From Dendrolimus kikuchii (lineage: Eukaryota > Arthropoda > Insecta > Lepidoptera > Lasiocampidae), in assembly GCA_019925095.2 (NCBI GenBank), contig CM034392.1, forward strand, positions 689,501 through 753,500: a stretch of 64,000 bases of DNA. The letters are read 5' to 3'. The notes under the pieces were generated by a model that was not told the origin of the DNA, ran no database searches, and saw only the letters and a list, made by a program, of their open reading frames with translations. The translations under genes and the position numbers were made by a program. Below are positions 1-11,824 of the stretch, piece by piece (the first letter of the stretch is position 1; the number at the start of each line of letters is the position of its first letter).

Positions 1-49
1 TAGACCAGGGGTGGTAGCCATCCAGTCGGGCAAATGCCCTACCACCTGG
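1..49 (-). repeat. Family A repeat, cut by window edge and truncated
   Basis: It matches the middle of family A and stops at ctaccacctggc, the same place where the copy ending near 63334 stops. Confidence 0.8.
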
Positions 50-325
50 CAAAATTTTTGTATCCACCAGACGTTTTTTAATATTTTGTGGGCACTTGAC
101 CCCCATGGGCTCAAAGTCTCCACCCCAAAGGGCTCGAATATGTAACCTGTTCCGAGGTTTGCATATTTGAGCCGTTTGAGATTTTCGGCAGAAGTGGCTG
201 TGCGACCAGCCCCAACTTTGGACTCCTGGAGGTGAGAAGGCGCCAGTGTGTCGACGCAGGTAACGTCCCACACAAGCGGCCTATTATTATTGTATTTATG
301 TTGTTGCTATAAAGACTATAAAGAA

Positions 326-765
326 AGCATGAAAGTAGAGTAAACGCGGTCGACATGCGAGCACTGCGCAAAATCTGCGGAGTGACGCTCGCGGACCGCG
401 TTCGTAATACCGAAGTAAGAAAGAGAGTTGGTATGAAAGAGAGTGTCGGGGTGAAGGTAAGGAAAGGAATGCTCCGGTGGTTCGGGCATGTGGAAAGAAT
501 GACTAAACAGATATACAATGCAAAAGTGGATGGATGCAGAAGTCGTGGAAGGCCACGACACACCTTCCATGATCAAATTGATCGTTTACTAGCAGAAGGT
601 GATGTCAGGAGCCTTAAGAACAGACGAGCGTGCATGACAAGAGTTATGAATGTCAAAGAAGCAAGTGAGGTGTGTAAGAATAAGCCTAAATGGCGCTCTG
701 TTGTTCGTGCCTACCCCGCAAGGGAACTGGCGTGAAGTTATGTATGTATGTATGTATGTATGTAT
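326..765 (+). mobile_element. RTE-type LINE 3' fragment with (tatg)n tail
   Basis: The open frame from about 355 to 735 encodes the extreme C-terminus of a LINE reverse-transcriptase protein: RALRKICGVTLADRVRN, then MLRWFGHVERM, GRPRHTFHDQ and a PARELA stop. The 3' end is gtgaagttatg followed by repeated tatg, a tail style known from the RTE clade. It is 5' truncated and lacks the catalytic domain, so it is dead. Confidence 0.88.
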
Positions 766-1090
766 AAAGACTAGTATTAATAAACCTGATACTGTCAAGC
801 AATACTAGACAAAGAAAGGCAAATGAATGCAGTCAAGCCTGTATACATTTCCTCCTTTCCTGTTCGAACAGATGTTACATAAACCAAGATAGATATCAAT
901 TCACTGCGCGTGCGCGAAAGTGACAGACGAAACTTTTACCATTTAGCACTATTAACATATTCCTTTCACTGTTGCTTCTTTTAGGACATAATGGAACTCA
1001 TTTGACCGAACAATATGAACAAGAACAGGACAACATAAAGCCTTATTTACATATCATTAGTTTATTATATAACCTGCAAACTGGCGAGTT

Positions 1091-1400
1091 TTTATCCGTG
1101 CAGGAACGGAGAAAGAATACAATTTCCTGCGGCCCGGCGGTCAACTTAACAACCCACAGCCAGGTGGTAGAGCATTTGCCCGACTGGATGGCCACCACCC
1201 CTGGTCTAAAGTATGTCGCCATAACAACCTTGAGTTGTGTTCCGGCATTAGTGACCGGGTTCCAGTCTCCCTTAAGAGAGCAGCAGCGCATTTGTAGCGT
1301 CTTTGGTGTTGCAAATGTTTATAAGCGATGGTAACCGCTTGCCATCAAATGGGTCGTCTGCCTGTCTGTTGATCTCTTGCAATTAAAAAAATAAAAAAAC
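1091..1400 (+). repeat. Family A dispersed repeat (full)
   Basis: Family A is a 290-320-bp element. In sense orientation it opens tatccgtgcaggaacgg, contains cctgtcgtaagaggcgac and ctggtctaaagtatgtcgcc, and ends ctgcaataaa plus A-run. The terminal aataaa with A-tail points to a LINE- or SINE-like retroelement. No coding frame is shared between copies. Confidence 0.85.
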
Positions 1401-1920
1401 CACATTAATATTACCATCTAATCTTAAAGTACTACTAAGTAATTTAAATATAACCTAAATTAACTAGAAGTATTCAAACTAAGAAAGTGTCTATTAAGGG
1501 GAGGACACTTTGTTGATTTGTTTTTTAATCAGTTAGCACAGTGCACTACACTTTGGTTTTGTTTATAGCACTAGTTCAAACTGTTTTGTCCTTTTGAGCC
1601 TTCTCATTATACCCGTGTTGTCTACGAGCTGGATCGCCTCGACATACACATGATGAACTTATCAATGTGGAAATATTTAAGTGTTTGAGTTAACTGTGAT
1701 TTAAACTTTGTAGATTTTGTGGATAAATAGGTTCAATAGCTGTTATTTTTTATATTATTCAGTGGAAGACTTTTTAGAAGATTTTTTTAAGGTCAAACGT
1801 AGACTAAGTTAAAAATACATATTTACTTCGTATTCTGCATAATTATTTATCTATCTAAGTCTTATTTTTTCTAAATGAATACAGAAATATTCTGAAAATA
1901 AAGAAAGTATTATGAAATAT
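1400..1920. other. AT-rich stretch, nothing recognised
   Basis: No conserved frame, terminal repeat or known family was seen. Confidence 0.5.
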
Positions 1921-2229
1921 GCAATACATACATATAATAAAATTGTAGAGGTCGAATTTCTGTGCAATGAAAAAAAAATGCTAAAAACCGAGTCAGAAGG
2001 ATATAAGAAGTGAAATAGAACTAATTTAGATTTTTTCAAATTTTAATGTTTTATTTCTCTGTTTGTACCGGCTAATCTCCGAAACGACTGGACCGATTTA
2101 AACGAAATTTTGTATGGTGGTAGCTTATATCCCTAGTCAACATATAGGATACTTTTGATCCCGAAAAAGTAAAGAGTTTCCGTGGGATAGTTAAAAAACC
2201 GAACCGACGAAATCGTGGGCATCAGCTGG
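1921..2229 (+). mobile_element. Short non-autonomous Helitron (family I)
   Basis: It shares its body with the complete copy at 31992-32309, including cggctaatctccgaaacgac. It ends agctgg before t, a CTRR-type Helitron end. The 5' tc end is eroded. Confidence 0.65.
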
Positions 2230-2233
2230 TATG

Positions 2234-2345
2234 CAATAATAATATAACAATCGGTAGACAAACACACACGCCTGTGTTATCTTATGGATAATATACAACG
2301 GACTACTCTAGGGCCGATCCCAGACACCCAGACCATATATAAGAC
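2234..2345 (-). repeat. tRNA-derived SINE (family E), 3' half only
   Basis: It matches the tRNA-unrelated half of family E, including ggccgatcccagacaccc and the Pu/Py tail. The promoter half is missing. Confidence 0.75.
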
Positions 2346-2895
2346 TGCTACATGACATGATTGTTAGCACTGCACAATTCACTTTACACAGGGATTAAAA
2401 ACCTCGCACTAAGATCTGCAAACGTAAAAACTCTTCATTCACAAAAATCCAATAAGATAAGAGAATACATGATACAGAAACCATACCGCGATGCAAAACG
2501 ACGGTGGCGCCATCTCTTAATAAATTTAGCAAACTAAACTCCATATACATTGATAAAACTGAACTTGGATATTGATTAATAAATACAATTTAGACAATGA
2601 TAATGTTAATGGCGATTTCACGCGTATGTAGCGATGGGTTGAATGCGTTATTTGTGATGCGACATTATTATTCATTGCGACGTTAAACATTTACAATATA
2701 CATATGTATATCTAATTCCAGTGATGTAATTAATCATTAAAGGCGTTATTTTTAACGATATATACAAGACGCATTTGGCCACAGTCACTTACCTAACATT
2801 ATCCCAGATGGAGCAGGGACATAAGACGTTTTTAGTTTGTTACAACTCTATTCATTCTTTGACAATTAATTGTAATACAAAAGAGCCTGAGATAA
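2346..2895. other. AT-rich stretch, nothing recognised
   Basis: No family match or supported coding frame was seen. Confidence 0.45.
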
Positions 2896-3652
2896 TCTAT
2901 ACTAATATTATAAAGCTGAAGAGTTTGTTTGTTTGTTTAAACACGCTAATCTCAGGAACCGCTGGTCCGATTTGAAAAATTCTTTCAGTGTTGAATAGTA
3001 AATTTATCGAGAAAGGCTATAGGCTATATTATATTTTCAAAAAAATTAGGGATCCTTACGAAAAGTCCAATAATGTAACTCAAGGTGTAAAAAAATGACC
3101 CGAAAAATCCTTACACGGCGTGCGTTGCGAAAACTATTGATTATAGAACAAAACAATGTACAACCACATTGCAGAACATATAATTGTCTACAAAAAATAT
3201 CGCGTAACCATATATCTAACTATTGTAGTTATCTCACAATAAGTGGTCTCTTTTATTTTTTTAAATAATTAAAATGCCGTCGCTTCTAAACCTCTTTTGT
3301 ACCTTGGTATTAATTCCTTATCAAAATAAATTACTCCATATTCAAGATGAATTCAATACCTTTCAAGAACTTTTTGAATTATTCAATTGGGACGTTTCAT
3401 TCAAAAGATATCGCGATATTTAAAACGTAAGTATTAGTGTTGTAGCCAAATAAATTAACGCGTTAATCTCAGGAACTACTGGTCTGATTTGAAAAATTCT
3501 TTCAGTGTTGGATAGCCTATTTATCGAGAAAGGCTTTAGGCTATATATCATCACGCTAAGACCAATGGAAGCGGAGCACCAATGAATAATGTTTCAAAAT
3601 CGGAGGGTTTTGAAAGAAAATTCCACGCAGACGACGCCGCGGGCACAGCTAG
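2896..3652 (+). mobile_element. Non-autonomous Helitron (family D), complete ends
   Basis: It starts a|tctatactaatattataaa and ends gggcacagctag|t, so the A-T insertion site flanks both ends. The phrase ctaatctcaggaac occurs twice, near the start and near 3465, suggesting that two related Helitrons fused. No Rep/helicase frame is present. Confidence 0.85.
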
Positions 3653-3677
3653 TATATAACTAATTATGATGCAAAAC

Positions 3678-3868
3678 TATTTTTAGGTAGACGTGTTACT
3701 GGGCAATGAGTTTCTTGCCGCTTCTTCTCCTTAACAGCAATAAGATGTTGCGAAGTGATGTACATAGGAAGTAGATTTAGTTTTTGACTTACATGTATGA
3801 CCTTCAAAAAGTGTTCTCCAGTGGAACTTATTTTGAATAAAAACTGAATTTGAATTGAATTTGAATAT
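3678..3868 (+). mobile_element. CR1-type LINE 3' tail
   Basis: It contains gtttcttgccgcttcttctc, the phrase gaccttcaaaaagtgttctc, and ends aataaaaact then ttgaatttgaattg. The same tail follows a coding CR1-like C-terminus at 47985-48753. Confidence 0.8.
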
Positions 3869-4194
3869 ATTAACAATTAAAATAAAGATTTATAAAATAT
3901 TATCTGCTTCTATTCAATTACACGTTCTCACATCAATGTTTGGGCAAACATTTTACAGTCAAATAATAAGTTGTCAGTTAAGTAAATACTGTCGCCCTAT
4001 TAATGTCATTTGGAGGGTTTAACGGGGCAGTTCCTTTTTATCAGTCTTTAGGTGACAAAAAAGACACGTGAACCTGCCATTATCCTATTTGATAACTGGG
4101 AAAGCGTCCATTACACATTATAATAAATACCACACTAGAGTTAGATTAACAAATTATCAATTAAAAAACGTGTTTACTTTCTATATACAAAATA
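3869..4194. other. AT-rich stretch, nothing recognised
   Basis: No family match or supported frame was seen. Confidence 0.45.
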
Positions 4195-4883
4195 CAGTGT
4201 AAACTCCATGTAACGCCACCCCATATAACGACAAACTCCCTTAAGCGTCGAAATCACCTGGCTTTGGTTGGTTTAACTTATCTTTCATACAATGATAAAC
4301 TCTATATAGCATTACACCCACTCTCAATAACGACAACTATTAAGTAATAAAAAGTTCCTTTTAAGTTGCCAAAATTATTATATATTATCCTAGCCCGTAA
4401 TAAATTCGACTGTCGGCATCACGAAATTTCTAAGAAATTCTGAAATAACGAAATTTCTAAGTAATTCCTTTATAATAAAACGACGTTTTAACGGTTTTAA
4501 GCACGGTAATTTTATTTGATTTTGGTTTTTCCGACGTTTCGGCCACTTTTCAGTGGCCGTGATCACGGAAGACAAAGACCGGACTGGAAAGTGGCCGAAA
4601 CGTCGGAAAAACCAAAATCAAATAAAATTACCGCGCTTAAAACCGTTAAAACGTAGTTTTATTATGTATACAAGTCGCGAAAACTTAAGAAAATAATTCC
4701 TTTTTCATCAAGGTGCCTCAATATCGCAAGATATGAACAAAATAAGTAAAAAATACAACTAAATTACTGATGCAGCGAAAGACGTAAGATAAAATTAACA
4801 AGTTTCTCTCCGTTTAACTACAACTCTCTATAACGCCATAAAATGCACAGTCCATTCCGTGTCGTTATATAGAGTTTACACTG
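4195..4883. mobile_element. pogo/Tigger-like MITE (family G) carrying a nested H element
   Basis: The terminal inverted repeats are cagtgtaaactcnatntaacg, and both ends are flanked by TA. The TIR motif and TA duplication fit the pogo/Tigger branch of Tc1-mariner elements. No transposase frame is present. The copy at 12974-13442 lacks the nested H insertion at 4472-4693, which explains most of the size difference. Confidence 0.82.
4472..4693 (+). mobile_element. Hairpin-ended retroelement (family H) inside the MITE
   Basis: Two inverted arms of roughly 80 bp (starting ataataaaacgacg and ending cgtagttttattat) surround a short centre, followed by a 28-nt extension gtatacaagtcgcgaaaac and on. 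A 10-bp duplication taattccttt flanks it at 4462-4471 and 4694-4703. Confidence 0.8.
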
Positions 4884-5151
4884 TACATGGAAAATCAGTA
4901 TCATACAAATAATTTATATAAAAAAATAATTATAACTCGACTCTACCAGTCAGATTGTGAAAGGAATGTAAGGATTACGACGTATCATATTTACGAGCTC
5001 CTGAGTCAGACTCAGCAAACGAATTTCGTAAAAGGAAGTTAATTTAAGATTATCTTAATGTAAAGACCAATCTCTACAGTCAAATCCTCTCCCATTACTT
5101 CTGCTTAAAGTGTTGCCAGTGATCGTAGAAAATATGAAAATTTATTATAAA

Positions 5152-5723
5152 CTAGCGGCCCCGGCAGACGTTATCCTGCCTTTAAAAAATAAAATTCTAG
5201 AACCCGATCCCAGAGCCACCTACCGGTTCTAATTGCGAATCTAAACCATCCGGGTACCCACTCAAACATACAGAAACAAAATCACCAAAATCGCTCCCGG
5301 TGATTAAGAGGATTCTAGAACCCGATCTCAGCGCCACCTACCGGTTCTAATTGTGAATTTAAAAGAGTAATATTTTTTTTATATTCTAAGTCATGACAAA
5401 ATAAGATTAAAAATCTTACCAAAAAATTAAAGTTTATAATTAACAAATAAAAAATAGGGGTTGATCGTAGAGGGGTGAAAATTTAGGGTTGTATGTATTT
5501 TTGTATGTTGTATCATAAAAAAATAGAAATTAAAAATTTTGTCTAAAAAATAAATTAAAAAAATTAGGTGTGGACTACCCCTAACATTTAGGGGGATGAA
5601 AAATAGATGTTGGCCGATTCTCATAGATACCGGATAAGCACAAAAAATTTCATCAAATTCGGTCAAGCCGTTTCGGAGGAGTATGGCAACGAAAACTGTG
5701 ACACGAAAATTTTATATATTAGA
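5152..5723 (-). mobile_element. Non-autonomous Helitron (family F) with two internal repeat units
   Basis: On the minus strand it starts a|tctaatatataaaa and ends ggggccgctag|t. It contains two copies of a unit of about 118 bp marked by ggtaggtggcgctg. The ends fit Helitron rules at both sides. Confidence 0.82.
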
Positions 5724-5732
5724 TTAATAAAA

Positions 5733-5969
5733 TAAATAATCGGCAGATAAACACACATATTGTATATCCCCAAATTAAGCAAATTACGCTTGTATTATGA
5801 GTAATATACAACGGACTACTCTGGGGCCGATCCCAGACACCCAGACCATAGTAAATAACGGAGAAAATACGTTTCCGAAATTTACCATACCAGGAATCGA
5901 ACCGGAGCCTCTGCGTTGAAGTGAGGTAGGCCGGCAAAGGCTTAACCCGCTCAACCACAGAGGCCGCCA
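5733..5969 (-). repeat. tRNA-derived SINE (family E), full
   Basis: Sense strand opens ggcctctgtggttgagcggg (A-box-like) and carries ggttcgattcc (B box), followed by a tRNA-unrelated body and an att-rich tail ending tctgccgattatt. The boxes indicate RNA polymerase III origin. The copy has small B-box-side changes. Confidence 0.85.
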
Positions 5970-6660
5970 AATTAAAGTAGAGAGAAAACTCTTAATTCTT
6001 ATTAATAGGGTTGCCATAAGTGATGCATTTACATTTATTACTTGCTAGTAGCTTGAACAGAAAATTTTCAATTAAGTAATAAATTTTTGGTTAAGAATCT
6101 GAATTTAACTGATTTTCTCATGTTAACTCGCTCCTTAACTAATTAAAATGTAAATCAAACTATAGCAACACAGCGATTTTTTTTTCGAAATCAGATTGTA
6201 ACAGACGTTCTGAGTAATCATTGTAATCAAACCTGCGTTTAATTCTGTCTTCATTCACAATTGTTTTACAAATAACAATTTTGATAATGTTTACTTACGC
6301 GCTGTGCTACTGATCAAATTCTTACAGCAAACTGGACACGTTGCTTTCACAAATAACAGTAATAATTTGTAGTAATTTTGTTACATTCTACTTATTCGAA
6401 TGTTACAATGACTAGATCTAAAATCCAGCAACAAGTTAGCGCGAGGTATTTGCGTAACGCAGCAAATAATTGATTCAACGGGTTTTATCACATTACATAT
6501 ATGCTTTTGTAATTTTCAATAAACAATATTTTAAAAGCGGACATTTAAATCACCTTAGCTACTTTTTAATAAATTTACAGAAAATCGTAGACTCCTAGAT
6601 TTTATACGAGAGTAACCCACTTATGGCGTCATAAATAAGTACAAGGATTCAAATAGCGCC
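5970..6660. other. AT-rich stretch, nothing recognised
   Basis: No known family, array or supported coding frame was seen. Confidence 0.45.
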
Positions 6661-6987
6661 TTTTTTTTTGTTTTTTTTTTATTGCAGGAGTTCAGCAGAC
6701 AGGCAGACGGCCCACTTGATGGAAAGCGGTTACCATCGCCTATGGACATTTGCAACACCAAAGGTGCTACAAATGCGCTGCTGCTCTCTTAAAGGAGACT
6801 GGAACCTGGTCACTAATGCCGGAACACAACACAAGGTTGTTATGGCGGCATACTCTAGACCAGGGGTGGTCGCCATCCAGTCGAGCAAATACTCTACCAC
6901 CTGGCTGTGGGTTTTTTAGTCGCCTCTTACGACAGGCCGCCGGGCCGCAGGAAATTGTATACTTTCTCCGTTCCTGCACGGATAAAA
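6661..6987 (-). repeat. Family A repeat (full)
   Basis: The plus strand shows the reverse complement: a T-run with attgcaggag at the left and ctccgttcctgcacggataa at the right. Confidence 0.88.
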
Positions 6988-7052
6988 CTCGCCTCAATTA
7001 TACGCTTCTAACTATTCCGGCTTTTTTTGTTGTAATTTCGACACTTATGAAT

Positions 7053-7287
7053 CGGCAGACAAACACACATATTGTATATCCCCAAATTAAGCAAGTTACG
7101 CTTGTGTTATGGGTAATATACAACGTACTACTCTGGGGCCGATCCCAGACACCCAGACCGTAGTAAATAACGGAGAAAATACGTTTCCGAAATTTACTAC
7201 ACCAGGAATCGAACCCGGAGCCTCCTGCATTGCAGTGAGGTAGGCCGGCAAAGGCTTAGCCCGCTCAACCACAGAGGCCGTCTGCAG
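7053..7287 (-). repeat. tRNA-derived SINE (family E) with target-site duplication
   Basis: This full copy includes the B box. A 10-bp duplication acttatgaat flanks it at 7043-7052 and 7288-7297, direct evidence of target-primed insertion. Confidence 0.9.
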
Positions 7288-7995
7288 ACTTATGAATATA
7301 AATATAGTATTAAAAGTTTTGTATCACTTGCATTTTTTTTTTGCTTTACATACAAAACGCACATTTAATTATTATGACAATTGTTGATTTAATTACTCCG
7401 AAAACATTTAAAATCATCAAAATTATTGATAAAGTCATTCCAGTTGGTGGGTTTTATCCATTTTCAATGTATACTATAGTAATTTCTGAACATTTACCAT
7501 CCGTATCGATTCTCTATACGTAATATATCTTGCTAGAGTCTTTCAGCACATTCATAAGATATTGATTATGATGGTATTTTGGAGCATGATTAGGGGAAAA
7601 AAGTTTTGCATATAATTACAGCAAGAAACTAAAAGCATGTCAAATTCTTCATATTTATCGAATTTTTAATTGAAAGAGGATTTGGCTGCCGAACGAGTAA
7701 TATCGGTTAAAAAGTAATTTCAATGATGCTATTTTAAATACTAGATGCTGACGGTCTTGTTCTTATAGTTAGAGTAAGTTTGAACGTTTCTTTAAGAACC
7801 ATAAAGAAGCGTTTAAACTTACACTAACTCTCTATGAATAAGGTCGTAAGATTTTATTGTAACGTCTGTCCTTTTTTATGTAAAATTATTAGCATTTATT
7901 GTAACGTGTGTCGGTATCAATATTGCAGTGAAAATTGAATTTTCTCAAAGATTATATCGATTACAAAAAAAAATTGTGTAGTACTATTTTTTTTA
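7288..7995. other. AT-rich stretch with one imperfect hairpin
   Basis: An imperfect inverted repeat of about 28 nt (agagtaagtttgaacg against cgtttaaacttacact) lies near 7769-7830. Nothing else is recognised. Confidence 0.45.
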
Positions 7996-8131
7996 TTACA
8001 TACATACATACATAACTTAACGCCAGTTCCCTTGCGGGGTAGGCACGAACAACAGAGCGCCATTTAGGCCTATTCTTACACACCTCACTTGCCTCTTTGA
8101 CATTCATAACTCTTGTCATGCAAGCTCGTCG
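7996..8131 (-). mobile_element. RTE-type LINE tail
   Basis: The last 130 bp of the RTE family appear, read from catacatacat through the PARELA-stop region to the RRACMTRVMN region. Confidence 0.85.
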
Positions 8132-8154
8132 TTTTTTTTATTAATTACTTGTAT

Positions 8155-8310
8155 AATATTTTCTTAAGTTTTCGCGACTTGTATACATAATAAAACTACG
8201 TTTTAACGGTTTTAAGCGCGGTAATTTTATTTGATTTCGGTCGAAACGTCGGAAAAACCAAAATCAAATAAAATTACCGCGCTTAAAACCGTTAAAACGT
8301 AGTTTTATTA
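8155..8310 (-). mobile_element. Hairpin-ended retroelement (family H), minimal copy
   Basis: It consists of a 32-nt extension followed by two inverted arms with almost no centre. A 13-bp duplication taattacttgtat flanks it at 8142-8154 and 8311-8323. Confidence 0.82.
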
Positions 8311-8468
8311 TAATTACTTGTATTCTTTGGTTTAACAAACCCACCAGTACACAAATACCTATGAGACACTTGATCACTTACGTTTAAAACACCAAACAAG
8401 AGATTAAAAAAATCACAAAACTTGTCACAAGCTTACTGCCTGTAGGACTTTGGAGAGTAAGTCGAATA

Positions 8469-8535
8469 TAGGACTCGATAAAGCTAGGGCACGTTGAAGC
8501 TAGGACTCGTCAAAGCTAGGACTTGATAAAGCTAA
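8469..8535 (+). repeat. Short imperfect tandem repeat, about 17-bp period
   Basis: About four units resemble aggactcgataaagct with substitutions. It sits at the edge of a GC-rich block that runs to about 8690. Confidence 0.6.
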
Positions 8536-8740
8536 CTCACCTGTTAGCCTGTCGAGATGTGGTGCGCGCGCGCCTCGCCGGTCTACTTAAACCATCCCCC
8601 CTCTTACATTCACGACTTTCACCCGGGAGCATCTGCGCAACTCAACAGACGTCGGGCCACGAGACCCGCTGTTGTGCGGGCGTGTGCCTTTGTCTCGTGT
8701 GTTGTGTAAGCTTTATAATTTTATAGGACGTCTAACTGGG
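8536..8740. other. GC-rich block of unknown origin
   Basis: It includes gtgcgcgcgcgcctcgcc and stands out from its AT-rich surroundings. It could be an LTR or promoter remnant; no termini were found. Confidence 0.35.
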
Positions 8741-9105
8741 TTTTATTGTTTTATTTTATTACAGGAAGGCTTAAAAGAACTGCTATATGTCTGTTAAATG
8801 TTGTCAAGCACAGTTTCACATATCAGGCTGGTGAAATTTTCAACAAATTACCTCCTTACCTAAAGCTAAATATATACAAAATGCAATATTTTAAGAGTAA
8901 TGCCAAAGCATTCCTTCTTAAAGCATATTATTCAGTTGACGATTATATATAATATAATTATATAAAAATGCCTTCCTAGTGACATATTTTTGTAAAATTA
9001 ATAATGTTTATTGTAAATTAGATTTTTTATAATTGTAATTATGACTACGTATTATATTTCAGACACAAATATTTTTTGTTAATGTATTAATATAAATAAA
9101 TATAT
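8740..9105 (+). mobile_element. CR1/Jockey-like LINE C-terminal fragment
   Basis: The frame ends ...GEIFNKLPPYLKL...YYSVDDYI stop at about 8950, a pattern typical of the last residues of CR1-group LINE proteins (a short form of the FYNKLP motif). An AT-rich 3' untranslated part follows. Confidence 0.6.
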
Positions 9106-9142
9106 ATATAATATAGAGAATTTATTAACAATATTCGATGGT

Positions 9143-9441
9143 GTTTTATACCTGCATGAACGGAGAAAGCATACAATTACCTGCGCCCGGGCGGCATGTC
9201 TTAATAGGCGATAAAACCTACAGCCAACTGGTAGGACATTTGCCTGTCTGGATGGCTACCACCCTTGGTCTAGAGTATGCCGTCATAACAACCTTGAGTT
9301 GTGTTCCGGCGTTAGTGGACAGATTTCAGTCTTCCTTTAAATCAAGGTGGTGTTACAAATGTCCATAGGCGATGGTAAACGCTTTCCATCAGATGGGCTG
9401 TCTTCCTGCCTGCTGAACTTATGCATTAAAATATTAAAAAA
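9143..9441 (+). repeat. Family A repeat, diverged
   Basis: It is full length with many substitutions and an internal deletion around 9335-9350. Confidence 0.8.
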
Positions 9442-9955
9442 AGTTTTATATTTCATATCTATTAAGAGATTCATCTTTATATGATATAATTACTACCAAT
9501 TAGTATTTAATTCAATTTAAACTTAATTCTTTAATGAATTATTAATGTATAAGTATTTGTTGTTAATATTTCTGTGTGAAGCTAATTGGAAACCTTTGTT
9601 AGGTTCATTATATTTTTTTTAAAGGCTGGAACTGAAAATCAGCGCTATGTCAGTCCTTGTCGCAGCATGCTATACTGATAATGTGATGTACGATTTTTGA
9701 GTTTTTTTTTCAATATTAGTGTATATTCATTCTTTACACATACAATATCTTTTTACTTGAGCGGATTCGATTTTCTATGCGTACATTTGCGACAATAAAT
9801 CTTTTCTCTCTTTCTTTTCTACTATGGCAACGATAGATAATATTAGTCAATACATAGAGATCGAACTGAATGAATTTAATAATATCTATAAAGAACCATA
9901 ATTACTTACAAATAAACGTGGATTAAAGTATTAATATTTTGAATATTTAATAATG
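9442..9955. other. AT-rich stretch, nothing firm
   Basis: The phrase gacaataaatcttttctctc near 9791 could be a degraded LINE tail. No other signal was seen. Confidence 0.35.
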
Positions 9956-10260
9956 TTGAGTGAGTTTAGCAGACAGGCAAACGGCCCACTTGATGGAAAG
10001 CGGTTACCATCACCTATGGACATTTGCAACACCAAAGGTGCTACAAATGCGCTGCTGCTCTCTCAAGGGAGATTAGAACCTGCTCACTAATGCCGGACCA
10101 CAACTCAAGGTTGTTATGGCGACATAGTTTAGACCAGGGGTGGTAGCCATCCAGTCGGGCAAATGCCCTACCACTTGGCCGTGGGTTGTTAAGTCGCCTC
10201 TTACGACAGGCCGCCCGGCCGCAGGAAATTGTATTCTTTCTCCGTTCCTGCACGGATAAA
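9956..10260 (-). repeat. Family A repeat
   Basis: It lacks the poly-T at the left end but is otherwise full to tgcacggataa. Confidence 0.85.
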
Positions 10261-10261
10261 A

Positions 10262-10902
10262 TTGTTAGTTGACATATATATTAGAATTATTATAGATATT
10301 AAAACTTATTAATTATTTATCTTATACATTTTTTGTCTTTATATTGCAATAAAAAACGATCATCCTCATTAAGTTAAGGCGAAGTTACATACATTTCTTC
10401 ACAATTTCATAAAATATACCCGAGAGCACAAACTGCTTTTAATAATCTGAAAAAAATTATTTAATCATTCTTCTGTTTTTTTTTAAATAAAATCTATGAC
10501 TAAGTACCTCTCCAGTTTTCACCATTAGTATTTGTTGGGTCATTTGGATATTTGTGTTATTTTAAAACAAATGAATATTTAGCAATTAGAAATAAAGTAC
10601 AAGTTTAATCGCGCGTTTTATGGCCTCACAACTCAGCGAGGGTATAAGGTATGGACAGTCAAATCCATAGACTAAAAAACAATAATCTCGATGTCCGTTC
10701 TAATAGAAAAATTATGGCAAGTCATGAAGTATTAGAGATGAATGCCCGATGTGTTTAATTTTATATCATCTTGCGAAGTAGAATACATTGTGTTCTTCGA
10801 AATACAGTTATTTATACCATTCAGCTTAATTATTATACAATGATTTGTTTTAATTTTTGTAAAGATAAAAACTACATTATATAACAAGTAATATATGTAA
10901 AA
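10262..10902. other. AT-rich stretch, nothing recognised
   Basis: No family match or supported frame was seen. Confidence 0.45.
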
Positions 10903-11177
10903 GTTTTTATCCGTGCAGGAGCGGAGAAAGAATACAATGTCCTGCAGCCGAGCGGCCTGTCGTAAGAGGCGACAAAACAACCCAAAACCAGATGGGTCGT
11001 CTGGTCTAAAGTATGTCGCCATAACAACCTGGAGTTGTGTTCCGGCAATAGTGACCAGGTTCCAATCTCCCTTAAGAGAGCAGCAGCGCATTTGTAGCAC
11101 CTTTGGTGTTATAAATGTCCATAGGCGATAATAACCGCTTTCCATCAAGTGCGCCGTCTGCCTGTTTGTTGAACTCT
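10903..11177 (+). repeat. Family A repeat with internal deletion
   Basis: About 35 bp spanning the catttgcccgactgg region is missing. Confidence 0.83.
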
Positions 11178-11238
11178 AAAATATAGGAACGTGAAAAAAA
11201 ATACAATATTGACAATGACAGATACTGAGATTAACAAT

Positions 11239-11551
11239 ATATTTTTTTTTATTGCAGGAGTTCAGCAGACAGGCAGACGGCGCACTTGATGGAAAGCGGT
11301 TACCATCGCCTATGGATATTGCAACACCAAAGTTGGTACAAATGCGCTGCTGCTCTCTTAAGGGAGACTGGAACCTGGTCACTAATGCCGGAACACAACT
11401 CAAGGTTGTTATCACGGCATACTCTAGACCAGGGGTGGTATGTCAGTCGGGCAAATGCCCTACCATCTGGCTGTGGGTTGTTTTGGCGCCTGTTACGACG
11501 GGCCGCCAGGCCGCAGGAAATTGTATTCTTTCTCCGTTCCTGCACGGATAA
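11239..11551 (-). repeat. Family A repeat (full)
   Basis: It lies tail-to-tail with the previous copy, about 60 bp apart. Confidence 0.88.
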
Positions 11552-11824
11552 AATAAAAACCAAAGAGGACATAATCACTACGCTTATCATAAATATTAAA
11601 ACCAATAAAATGGTGCAAAACTCTAAACAATCTTCATAGACAAGATAGAAAATGAAACAATTTTGATCTAAGTAATTTTAAACTTTGTTGTCAAACAGTT
11701 AAAGTTAATTTTCTGTGAAACAGTCTGGTCTGTGACTTAGTTTGAACAGGTAACATATGCTCGCGAAACGGTCAATGAATCAGTTTGAAAACTGGCGAAC
11801 TTTTCATACCACGACTGTACATAT

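Noticed and set aside
111..576. Antisense frames across RTE tails (MCRGLPRLLHPSTFALYI and MIMEGVSWPSTTSASI types)
   Set aside because: They recur at every RTE copy as the antisense of the GRPRHTFHDQ region, so they are shadows.
6668..7163. Open frames in A repeats with phrases such as MQERRKNTISCG or MRCCSLKGDWNLVTN
   Set aside because: The same phrases recur in both strands of every A copy with different stops and indels; the element is non-coding.
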